Assembly (NCBI GenBank): GCA_937885465.1
Contig: CAKZZM010000063.1
Span: forward strand, 1 to 9,124
Direction: 5' to 3'
Length of the DNA stretch: 9,124 nt
DNA from: an uncultured Bacteroidales bacterium
Lineage (GTDB): Bacteria; Bacteroidota; Bacteroidia; Bacteroidales; Paludibacteraceae
A model generated the notes under the pieces. The model was not told where the DNA came from, searched no databases, and was given only the letters and a program-made list of their open reading frames with translations. A program made the position numbers and the translations under genes. Positions within the stretch are counted from its first letter, which is position 1, and the number at the start of each line of letters is the position of its first letter. Shown one piece after another: positions 1 to 5,462 of the stretch.

Positions 1-60
1 AGTATTTTTATCACACAAAAGTGTTGATAATTCAGAAAATTGTTGTAATTTTGTAGCCAT
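1..60 (-). CDS. N-terminal 20 codons of an unidentified leftward gene (partial)
   Basis: Read on the minus strand, an ATG at 60-58 opens a frame that runs without a stop to the window edge and begins MATKLQQFSELS. It is preceded by a 45-base A-rich leader and a TATCTTTG promoter box at 113-106, the arrangement expected for a Bacteroidetes gene start. The 20 visible residues are too few to assign a family, and no motif is visible. The start is favoured because the promoter, leader and ATG line up, but the call rests on position rather than on homology. Confidence 0.55.
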   Translation of the reverse strand, partial: MATKLQQFSELSTLLCDKNT

Positions 61-105
61 AGCAGATGCAGATTTTTGTTTTGTATTTTGTTTTCTTTTC
101 AACTA

Positions 106-113
106 CAAAGATA
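106..113 (-). promoter_or_regulatory. Bacteroidetes-type -7 box for the leftward partial gene
   Basis: The minus strand reads TATCTTTG here, an exact match to the TAnnTTTG consensus of the Bacteroidetes primary sigma factor. I do not see a good TTG at the usual -33 distance, so the match is partial. It lies about 45 bases upstream of the minus-strand ATG at 60. Confidence 0.5.
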
Positions 114-260
114 CAAATAATTTTCTGATTATCTGCTATTTTTCTTTACTTTTTCTCAAAAAAAATCAATCTTTCAAAGACCTCGTTTTTGCTGTTAATA
201 CAGCAACTGCTTTTATGTAATATCCACATTATTTGATGTGGGAAACTTTAGTTAACTTAA

Positions 261-291
261 TTTATTAACTTTTAAAGTTGTGCCCGACACA
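261..291 (+). repeat. 31-bp direct repeat, left copy
   Basis: This stretch matches 1901-1931 at 30 of 31 positions; the only mismatch is C284 versus A1924. With a one-base gap the similarity extends a few bases to the left (TTAACT in both). The core contains the palindrome AACTTT-T-AAAGTT at 267-279. The two copies bracket the first ATPase gene together with its promoter and terminator. Confidence 0.8.
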
Positions 292-457
292 GATTAGGGC
301 AAATACGTCATAAAAATGCGGGCGCGACGCACCGCAACGATCTTTGACATAATGGATTACCGTTTTTAATTATTAGTAGCAGTATCCTGCAACTAACAAG
401 TTTTTGCCCGAAATAAACAAATTATGCAAGCATATTTGATTTTTTTCGTTCAAATAC

Positions 458-488
458 TTGTATAATTGATTATTTTGTTGTACCTTTG
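458..488 (+). promoter_or_regulatory. Housekeeping promoter of the first ATPase gene
   Basis: A TTG at 458-460 and TACCTTTG at 481-488 are separated by 20 bases, matching the -33/-7 consensus of Bacteroidetes promoters. The box is 76 bases upstream of the ATG at 565, giving a leader of roughly 70 bases with no Shine-Dalgarno motif. Confidence 0.75.
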
Positions 489-564
489 CAGCGGATTTGA
501 TGAAAAAAAATGCGTATACCAGCAAAAACTTTCAACAGTATAGAAGCAATTCCTTTATAATAAG

Positions 565-1800
565 ATGATAACCAGACAGAAATATCTCGACGCACTGATT
601 GCCGCTATGTGCAATGATATGATCAAAGTAGTCACGGGATTACGCCGTGTCGGCAAATCGTATCTGCTGTTTCACATCTTTTATGACTATCTTAAAAGTA
701 CCGGCGTAGATGATCAGCACATTATCCGGATTGATCTGGAGCCCCGGCGCAACAAGTGGCTGCGGGATCCGAATGCACTACTCAGTCATATTGACTCAAA
801 ACTGCAAGATGATGCTCAATACTATGTCCTCATTGACGAAATCCAGCATGTGCCGGAGTTTGAGGATGTACTCAACAGCTATCTGGACATGCCTAACGTC
901 GATGTGTATGTTACGGGTAGTAACGCCAAGTTCCTGTCCAAAGACGTGCTGACTATCTTCCGCGGACGAGGTGAAGAAATCCGTGTACAGCCCCTCTCTT
1001 TCGCCGAATATTGTCAGGTGTGCGGAAAAGAGCCCAATGAGGCATTATTGCGCGAGTATCTCATCTATGGCGGTCTGCCGCGTACTGCGCTTTATGAGAC
1101 CGGAATGCAAAAGAAGAAATATCTCCGCGATTTGTTTAATAACACCTATCTTGTTGATATCAAGGAGCGTAATCATTTGAATGATGATTCCGACATGAAG
1201 GAGTTAGTGGATGTGGTGGCTTCAAATATAGGTTGCCTGACTAATTCCGTCAAACTACAAAACACCTTCAAGACCATCAAGAAAAGCCGTATCTCGTATA
1301 ATACGATAGACAGCTATCTGGATATGCTGGAGGACGCTTTTCTGATAGAGCATGCATTGCGGTACGATATAAAGGGCAAAAAATACATCAATACCCCCAA
1401 GAAATACTATTTCATGGATCTCGGACTGCGCAATGCGCGACTGGGCTTCCGCCAGAACGAATGGACGCATCTGATGGAAAACCTGATTTATCTGGAGTTG
1501 GTGCATAGAGGTTATTCGGTGGATGTGGGAAATGTCGAATATAATACCACCATTGACGGCAAGAATGTACGGTTGCAATTAGAAGTGGATTTTGTCTGTA
1601 ACCGCAATGAAGAGCGTCTGTATATTCAATCTGCCTATGCGCTGCCGGATGAAGAGAAGGTAGAGCAAGAACTCCGCCCTTTGCGTCTCATCAAAGATAA
1701 TTTCCAGAAGATTGTCATTGTTGGCGGACTGATACCTACTCATAAAACAGAAGATGGGATATTGATGTACAACATCATTGATTTTCTCTTGGAGAGATAA
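565..1800 (+). CDS. AAA_14 / DUF4143 family ATPase
   Basis: The 411-aa product has the two-domain layout of the AAA_14/DUF4143 family. A P-loop GLRRVGKS is at residues 25-32, a Walker B strand YVLIDE at 87-92, and a TGSN sensor-like motif follows in DVYVTGSNAKFL. The C-terminal half carries an E-x-D pair (E340, D342) and Q355 in YIQSAY, resembling the restriction-endonuclease-like fold proposed for DUF4143. Length is normal for the family and no residue appears missing. The ATG at 565 begins the conserved MITRQKYL start and is preceded by a good promoter; a terminator follows, so the gene is probably monocistronic. These ATPases are abundant in Bacteroidetes and archaea, but their cellular role is mostly unknown. 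It is a distant paralogue of the gene at 3287. Confidence 0.92.
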   Translation: MITRQKYLDALIAAMCNDMIKVVTGLRRVGKSYLLFHIFYDYLKSTGVDDQHIIRIDLEPRRNKWLRDPNALLSHIDSKLQDDAQYYVLIDEIQHVPEFEDVLNSYLDMPNVDVYVTGSNAKFLSKDVLTIFRGRGEEIRVQPLSFAEYCQVCGKEPNEALLREYLIYGGLPRTALYETGMQKKKYLRDLFNNTYLVDIKERNHLNDDSDMKELVDVVASNIGCLTNSVKLQNTFKTIKKSRISYNTIDSYLDMLEDAFLIEHALRYDIKGKKYINTPKKYYFMDLGLRNARLGFRQNEWTHLMENLIYLELVHRGYSVDVGNVEYNTTIDGKNVRLQLEVDFVCNRNEERLYIQSAYALPDEEKVEQELRPLRLIKDNFQKIVIVGGLIPTHKTEDGILMYNIIDFLLER

Positions 1801-1828
1801 GCATTCTCCCCTTCCTTATATTTTTTTT

Positions 1829-1863
1829 AGCGGTAATCCAATAAAGCGGACTACCGCTTTTTT
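1829..1863 (+). terminator. Intrinsic terminator after the first ATPase gene
   Basis: A 7-bp stem AAAGCGG/CCGCTTT (1843-1849 with 1854-1860, loop ACTA) runs directly into T's up to 1863. A competing 7-bp stem, AGCGGTA with TACCGCT (1829-1835 with 1852-1858), shares the right arm, so the two hairpins are mutually exclusive. Either would end just before the T-run. It begins 29 bases after the ATPase stop codon. Confidence 0.8.
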
Positions 1864-1900
1864 ATGTATAACACAACAAACCCAAAATACAATTAACTGA

Positions 1901-1931
1901 TTTATTAACTTTTAAAGTTGTGCACGACACA
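1901..1931 (+). repeat. 31-bp direct repeat, right copy
   Basis: This is the second copy of the repeat at 261-291, same orientation, 30 of 31 bases identical and displaced by exactly 1640 bases. It falls after the ATPase terminator and before the promoter of the toxin-antitoxin-like operon. A short hairpin TTCCCG/CGGGAA follows at 1939-1955 and has no counterpart at the left copy. Confidence 0.8.
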
Positions 1932-2046
1932 CTATGTGTTCCCGTTAATCGGGAAAACCGCTACAGGGAAAAGGCAGTATCAGCCCCCCAAAACCACAGC
2001 TAAATCCTACAAAATGTGTGCAAAACGGATTTTTCTTTCCTAATCC

Positions 2047-2077
2047 TTGCATATATGAAGAAAAAGTTGTATCTTTG
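2047..2077 (+). promoter_or_regulatory. Housekeeping promoter of the antitoxin-GNAT operon
   Basis: TTG at 2047-2049 and TATCTTTG at 2070-2077, 20 bases apart, match the Bacteroidetes consensus exactly. Transcription would begin near 2084, leaving a leader of about 70 bases that contains the TAAATGA repeats described separately. Confidence 0.8.
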
Positions 2078-2112
2078 CGGCTGTAAATAAATTAGATGTA
2101 TAGTATGCCTAC

Positions 2113-2151
2113 TAAATGACAAAAGTGTAAATGATTAAATTGTAAATGATT
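2113..2151 (+). repeat. Three TAAATGA direct repeats, 15-bp period, in the operon leader
   Basis: TAAATGA occurs at 2113-2119, 2128-2134 and 2143-2149, each exactly 15 bases after the previous one; the last two copies are longer (TGTAAATGATT, 11 bases identical). They end 3 bases before the ATG of the small gene. Their position between promoter and start codon suggests an operator or a translational control site; that role is inference. Confidence 0.6.
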
Positions 2152-2153
2152 TT

Positions 2154-2315
2154 ATGGCACGACCTATAAGAGAAACGCCTATTCTTTTCGGTGAGGAAGC
2201 ACATCGTTTTGAGATGCAGATGCTTAATCCAAGGACAATCTCTGCGGAGCAAAAAGCCCGTATGATGAGTGACTATGAGTTTTTGCGCTCTCGTTGCGTG
2301 AATTGTGCTTTCTAA
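2154..2315 (+). CDS. Small protein, putative antitoxin of a GNAT toxin module
   Basis: An ATG at 2154 opens a 53-codon frame beginning MARPIRETPILFGEEA and ending in RCVNCAF, stop at 2313-2315. It is hydrophilic, without a signal peptide or membrane segment. Its start (xRPIRxTPxLxGxxA) resembles, from memory, small Bacteroidetes proteins found next to GNAT acetyltransferases. The stop is 12 bases before the GNAT start, and both genes share the promoter at 2047-2077. In GNAT toxin-antitoxin pairs such as TacAT and AtaRT, the upstream small protein binds the toxin and represses the operon; I infer the same here. It is not an obvious ribbon-helix-helix protein by eye, so it may be a different antitoxin type. 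The gene is well supported, the function only moderately. Confidence 0.72.
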   Translation: MARPIRETPILFGEEAHRFEMQMLNPRTISAEQKARMMSDYEFLRSRCVNCAF

Positions 2316-2327
2316 TTTTACGCCGAA

Positions 2328-2864
2328 ATGAATAAGGAAGACATAGTATTGCGTAGGCTTGGCGAGAATGATGCTGTTGCGCGGTTCGACTGCGGAGATG
2401 AAGACTTAAATGATTTCATCTTCGAGGATGCTTTGCTCTATTTCAAAGTCCGTTTAGCAACAACGTATGTTCTTGAAGATAAGAACACAAAAGATACAAT
2501 CGGTTATTTCAGTCTTGCACACGACCGTATTTCTCTGACTGATTTTCCGAGTAACTCTGCATATAACCGTTTTCGCAAACAATTCTTTGCGTAAGGCAAG
2601 ATGTTCAAGAGTTATCCTGCACTTAAGATATGCCGTTTAGCAACAGACCGCAAATACCATGGTGAAGGTATAGGAACGATGATGGTGAATATGATTGTTG
2701 TTTCTTATCAATCGGACAATAAAGCAGGCTGTCGCTTTATAACGGTCGATGCCTATGCTCACTCTTTGCCTTTTTATTACAAACAGGGCTTTGTCCCTCT
2801 GTCGAAAGAGGATGAAGACTCTCCTACACGTCTTCTATATTTTGATTTAGAGAATATTTGTTAA
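2328..2864 (+). pseudogene. GNAT acetyltransferase (toxin-like), interrupted by an in-frame TAA
   Basis: Two fragments lie in the same frame: 2328-2594 (88 codons, starting MNKEDIVLRRLGEND) and a continuation up to 2864, separated only by TAA at 2592-2594. Read through, they form a normal-length GNAT protein of about 178 residues. The N-half has the FxCGxxxLNxF-type start of toxin-like GNATs. The C-half has the acetyl-CoA loop HGEGIG (111-116 in read-through numbering) and the FYYKQGF motif, whose Y150 aligns with the catalytic tyrosine of TacT-type toxins. A CAA to TAA change (Gln in FFAQGKMF) is the simplest origin. The internal ATG at 2601 has no promoter or ribosome signal, and either half alone would lack essential parts. 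The likely substrate in this family is aminoacyl-tRNA, but this copy is probably inactive. Confidence 0.85.
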
Positions 2865-2953
2865 TCCTTATGCAACTAATTTATAATCAACAAATTACCC
2901 CCACCATACGAATGGGCGCGAGGTAAGCAAAAACAACACGTTCGCAGCGTTAT

Positions 2954-2987
2954 AGACGGTGTGCACTAATCGTGCGCGCCGTCTTTT
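2954..2987 (+). terminator. Intrinsic terminator after the antitoxin-GNAT operon
   Basis: A 13-bp stem, AGACGGTGTGCAC at 2954-2966 with GTGCGCGCCGTCT at 2972-2984, has two G-T pairs, a 5-base loop TAATC, and ends in TTTT (2984-2987). It is the strongest hairpin in the window and lies 90 bases beyond the GNAT stop. Confidence 0.85.
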
Positions 2988-3005
2988 CGTATGTATGGAT
3001 AGCGG

Positions 3006-3059
3006 AAAGGTATAGCAAGGGTATAGTAAGGATATAGTAAGGGTATAGTATCCCTATAC
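3006..3059 (+). repeat. Four 11-bp tandem repeats (AAGGGTATAGT type) ending in an inverted repeat
   Basis: Units at 3006-3016, 3017-3027, 3028-3038 and 3039-3049 share the pattern AAGGNTATAGT; the second and fourth are identical. The array ends in GTATAG (3043-3048), five bases, CTATAC (3054-3059), an inverted repeat. With a period of 11 bp the units would sit on nearly the same face of the DNA, as in iteron or operator arrays. No replication gene is nearby, so function is unknown. Confidence 0.75.
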
Positions 3060-3193
3060 GAAATGTACTATTATTAAGATTGTAGGATCGCGGAATGACA
3101 TACCCCTTGACCGAGAGACGAGTTGGAGACAACCGAAAGACAAGCGGCGCAAGAAAAAGGCAGAAAAACCGCAACGATTTTTGCCCCAAACCC

Positions 3194-3223
3194 TTGCACA
3201 ATTCAAAAAAAGCAGTACCTTTG
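3194..3223 (+). promoter_or_regulatory. Housekeeping promoter of the second ATPase gene
   Basis: TTG at 3194-3196 and TACCTTTG at 3216-3223 are 19 bases apart. The -7 box is identical to that of the first ATPase gene. Transcription should begin near 3230, so the mRNA would start almost exactly at the inverted repeat at 3232. Confidence 0.78.
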
Positions 3224-3231
3224 CAGTCTAT

Positions 3232-3271
3232 TACTGACGAAATTTATAGAAACAAGTGATTTTCGTCAGTA
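3232..3271 (+). promoter_or_regulatory. 11-bp inverted repeat in the leader of the second ATPase gene
   Basis: TACTGACGAAA (3232-3242) is perfectly complementary to TTTCGTCAGTA (3261-3271), with 18 bases between. It occupies most of the predicted 5' leader and ends 15 bases before the ATG. The inner part, TGACGAAA-N18-TTTCGTCA, is repeated with the same spacing at 4345-4378 inside the coding region. It could be an RNA stem controlling translation or a two-half-site DNA operator. Confidence 0.7.
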
Positions 3272-3286
3272 GAAACAGATTGCACT

Positions 3287-4492
3287 ATGATAAATCGAGA
3301 ATCCTATCTGTCGCAACTCATTAAATTGCGTGATCAAGACCTGATAAAGGTTGTAACAGGTATCCGTCGTTGCGGAAAATCCACATTGCTAATGGCATTC
3401 AGGCAGTATTTGTATGCTAATGGCGTACAGAATAATGCTGTGTTGTCTCTCAATTTTGAGGAACGTGAGAGTGCCCGTTTTGCGACATGGGAAGAAGTAT
3501 ATGATTACATCATTGCTCACTTGCCGGACATCCCAAAGCGGTATGTGTTTTTGGATGAAGTGCAAATCTTACCACATTTCGAGAAACTGGTGGACGCGCT
3601 TTATGTCAAGAAAGATGTAGATTTATATATCACCGGGTCTAATGCCTATATGCTCTCCAGCGATTTGAGTACCTTGCTTTCCGGACGTTACATCAATATT
3701 CATTTGCATCCGTTTTCTTTCGCTGAATACGTTGCCTCATTCCCCGATGAGCATGATTCCGGCAGGCTGTTCCGCCAATATATGAATACTTCCTGTTTCC
3801 CGGAAGCGGTTAACTTATCCCGCACAGCCCCGGAGATGGTCAATGCGTACCTCCAATCGGTGTACGACACGGTGGTGGTCAAAGACATTGTCCAGCGGAA
3901 TAAATTGCGTAAGTTTGATACTTTGCAGCGTGTGATTAATTTCCTCTATGATAGTATTGGCAGTGTGGTCTCTCCGAATAATATAGCAGACACGCTGAAC
4001 CACAATTCAGGACAACAGATGTCGCACAATACCGTGCTGAAATATCTTCGTTACTTTACGGAATCGTACCTGATTTATCCTGTGCGTCTGTATAATATCA
4101 AAGGCAAACGGTTGCTGGCAAGCAATTACAAGTATTATGCAGTGGATCTCGGTTTCCGCAATCTCCTGCAAACGAATGCTCCGACCATTGATTTGGGGCA
4201 TAAGTTAGAAAATGTAGTGTACTTTGAACTACTGAGACGAGGAGGAGAAGTCTATGCCGGCAGAACAGAAGCAGGTGAAGTGGATTTTGTGGTCATGAAG
4301 CACAACGGGGAGCGTGAGTATTACCAAGTCGCTTACACCGTTAATGACGAAAAAACACTTAATCGCGAACTTTCGTCATTAAGAAAGATTAAGGACACGT
4401 ACCCTAAATATCTTTTGACGACTGACTTTGATAGCGCAAATATAGACGGTATACGTAAAATCAATGTGATAGATTGGTTATTAGGGAAATAA
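3287..4492 (+). CDS. AAA_14 / DUF4143 family ATPase (second copy)
   Basis: The 401-aa protein has the same architecture as the product of 565-1800 but is clearly divergent. The P-loop GIRRCGKS is at residues 25-32, Walker B YVFLDE ends at D90-E91, and the TGSNAYML sensor motif follows. The C-terminal DUF4143 part has E331-x-D333 and Q347 in YYQVAY, then the conserved NDEKTLxRE segment. Length and motifs are complete, so it should fold and bind ATP. The ATG at 3287 gives the family-typical MINRESYL start. No terminator separates it from the dehydrogenase stub 21 bases downstream, so its transcript probably continues into the CPBP region. The biological role of these ATPases is unknown; a nuclease-like or DNA-transaction role is often suggested from the fold. 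Regulation may involve the inverted repeat in its leader. Confidence 0.92.
   Translation: MINRESYLSQLIKLRDQDLIKVVTGIRRCGKSTLLMAFRQYLYANGVQNNAVLSLNFEERESARFATWEEVYDYIIAHLPDIPKRYVFLDEVQILPHFEKLVDALYVKKDVDLYITGSNAYMLSSDLSTLLSGRYINIHLHPFSFAEYVASFPDEHDSGRLFRQYMNTSCFPEAVNLSRTAPEMVNAYLQSVYDTVVVKDIVQRNKLRKFDTLQRVINFLYDSIGSVVSPNNIADTLNHNSGQQMSHNTVLKYLRYFTESYLIYPVRLYNIKGKRLLASNYKYYAVDLGFRNLLQTNAPTIDLGHKLENVVYFELLRRGGEVYAGRTEAGEVDFVVMKHNGEREYYQVAYTVNDEKTLNRELSSLRKIKDTYPKYLLTTDFDSANIDGIRKINVIDWLLGK
4341..4382 (+). repeat. 12-bp inverted repeat inside the second ATPase gene, matching the leader repeat
   Basis: TTAATGACGAAA (4341-4352) pairs perfectly with TTTCGTCATTAA (4371-4382) across 18 bases. The core TGACGAAA-N18-TTTCGTCA equals that in the leader at 3235-3268, although the spacer sequences differ. 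It encodes the conserved VNDEKTLNRELSSLR segment, so protein constraint explains part of the left arm. Confidence 0.7.
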
Positions 4493-4513
4493 CAGAAAAA
4501 ACTTTGCAAAACT

Positions 4514-4597
4514 ATGAGGACACTTATTATTGGAGCCAGTTCCGGTATCGGTAGAGAACTTGCTATACAGTATGCAACAAAAGAAAATGAAGTTTAG
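4514..4597 (+). pseudogene. N-terminal stub of a short-chain dehydrogenase
   Basis: An ATG at 4514 opens a 27-codon frame starting MRTLIIGASSGIGRELA and ending KENEV before TAG at 4595-4597. GASSGIG is the classical nucleotide-binding turn (TGxxxGxG type) of short-chain dehydrogenases, and the strand before it fits beta-1 of the Rossmann fold. Full proteins of this family have about 250 residues, and nothing downstream in any frame continues the homology, so the rest appears deleted. The frame overlaps the CPBP start by 11 bases (ATG at 4587), so the stub may now act only as an upstream reading frame coupled to that start. An AAACTTTG sequence at 4499-4506, one base off the -7 consensus, may be the relic of its own promoter. 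Confidence 0.75.
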
Positions 4598-5295
4598 CGA
4601 AACAAAAACGAAATGGGTAGCAATCGCGTTATTTTACATAATAGCGATTGTCACGCGCGATTGTACTCAAATATCAAGATTTAAATGCGGACAATTTTAT
4701 CGTGTGGCTGTGGAATTGGGCAAGAGGCATTGGACCTTGCCTGGGAGCCATCGCTGCTGTTCTGGTCTTTAAAAGGAAATTCTATTGCAACATAACCGGT
4801 ACATCTATTTTGAAGTCCGTTCTTACCGCAGCCATTCCTTTTACAATTTGCTTTTTTCTTAATCGTGAACTGAGTTTTACACTACTTGGATTTATGTTTT
4901 ATTCGTTCCTTGAAGAAGTTGGCTGGCGAGGATATTTACAAGGAGAACTAAAGGAAATGAATCCGGCATTGCGTGTCTTTATTATCGGAACGATGTGGTT
5001 CTTTTGGCATATTACGATTAATGTCAGTATAGGCGGCTTAATCTTTTGGGGTATTCTGTTACTCGGTTCATGGGGAATTGGTTGCATCGCTCGTGATACA
5101 AAAAGTCTGACAGCATGTGCCTGTTTCCATACTTTATTTAACTTTTCAAATCAAGGAGGTATCTATTTTACACCAACGGTCATAACAATTTATATTGTAA
5201 TCGTCGCCACTTGGTTTATTATTTGGTATGTACCATGGAATAAATTCATTACCTGCCGCGTACGGGAGACATACGACTCGGATACGGGACGATAG
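4587..5295 (+). pseudogene. CPBP intramembrane metalloprotease, frameshifted near the N-terminus
   Basis: The first part is in one frame from ATG 4587 (MKFSETKTKWVAIALFYIIA, a plausible first membrane segment). The rest is in the next frame, with LKYQDLNADNFIVW onward to the stop at 5293-5295. The switch must fall shortly after 4644, where an in-frame TAG closes the second frame; the CGCGCG run at 4654-4659 is a natural slip site with one extra base. The main body keeps all CPBP (CAAX protease, Abi) motifs: EEVGWR at 4912-4929, WFFWH ending at 5010, and HTLFN further on, plus several hydrophobic segments. A shorter product from TTG at 4648 is formally possible but would lose the first helix. 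The family includes prenyl-protein peptidases, immunity and abortive-infection proteins. It could be a recent pseudogene or a sequencing error. Confidence 0.8.
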
Positions 5296-5303
5296 ACCGA
5301 CAG

Positions 5304-5332
5304 AGCACTAACAAGATATAGTGCTAAAATTT
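5304..5332 (+). terminator. Possible weak terminator after the CPBP gene
   Basis: AGCACTA (5304-5310) pairs with TAGTGCT (5319-5325) around an 8-base loop, followed by AAAATTTTA. The T-run is short and displaced by four A's, so termination would be weak; by symmetry it could work in either direction between the two convergent gene sets. Confidence 0.45.
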
Positions 5333-5365
5333 TAATAATTGGATACTTTCACATAAAGGGCATAG

Positions 5366-5433
5366 AGCAACCGTTCTACATACTATGGTATGAAGAGATT
5401 TGGTAAAAACTGTATAGCCGCAGAACGGTTGCT
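5366..5433. repeat. 12-bp inverted repeat with 44-base spacer between convergent genes
   Basis: AGCAACCGTTCT (5366-5377) and AGAACGGTTGCT (5422-5433) are perfectly complementary. Inside lies a small hairpin CATAC-TATG-GTATG (5379-5392). Neither side is followed by a T-run, so this is not a normal terminator. It sits 71 bases beyond the CPBP stop and 29 bases beyond the DUF4252 stop on the other strand. It may be an RNA structure in either transcript's 3' end, or the relic of a small mobile element. Confidence 0.7.
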
Positions 5434-5462
5434 ACAAAGCCTTCTTTATGAAAATGAACAGA

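Larger units (their letters stand above)
114..564. other. Intergenic region upstream of the first ATPase; small hairpins and one repeat copy
   Basis: This 450-base gap separates two divergent genes and has no credible ORF. It holds three short inverted repeats: TTGCTGT/ACAGCAA at 189-206, CCACAT/ATGTGG at 224-241, and a GC-rich stem TGCGGGCG/CGC-a-CCGCA at 317-336. It also carries the left copy of a 31-bp direct repeat (261-291), a 16-bp motif at 331-346 that recurs upstream of the second ATPase, and the promoter at 458-488. None of the hairpins has a convincing T-run, so I do not call terminators here. Confidence 0.6.
2865..3286. other. Intergenic region between the GNAT gene and the second ATPase
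   Basis: This 420-base gap contains, in order, a strong terminator (2954-2987), an 11-bp repeat array (3006-3059), a purine-rich stretch, a 16-bp motif shared with the upstream region of the first ATPase (3168-3183), a promoter (3194-3223) and a large inverted repeat in the leader of the next gene (3232-3271). I see no convincing gene in it. Confidence 0.7.

Noticed and set aside
189..241. Two short hairpins near the left end as terminators
   Set aside because: Stems are 6-7 bp and neither is followed by a convincing T-run in either direction.
1255..1578. 107-codon minus-strand frame inside the first ATPase gene
   Set aside because: It is the antisense shadow of a well-supported gene and has no promoter or motif of its own.
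261..1931. Direct repeats as ends of an insertion sequence
   Set aside because: They are direct, not inverted, enclose no transposase and show no target duplication.
2592..2594. TAA in the GNAT gene as a reassigned or programmed read-through codon
   Set aside because: Several intact genes in the window end in TAA as a true stop, and no recoding signal is visible. A nonsense mutation is simpler.
3006..3059. CRISPR-like array
   Set aside because: Units are only 11 bp, directly adjacent and without spacers, and no cas genes are present.
2950..3201. 83-codon minus-strand frame
   Set aside because: It overlaps the strong terminator, the 11-bp repeats and the end of the promoter region of the second ATPase, and shows no family features.
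4648..5295. TTG at 4648 as the real start of the CPBP gene
   Set aside because: A good N-terminal membrane segment precedes it in the neighbouring frame from ATG 4587, so a frameshift explains the data better than a truncated start.
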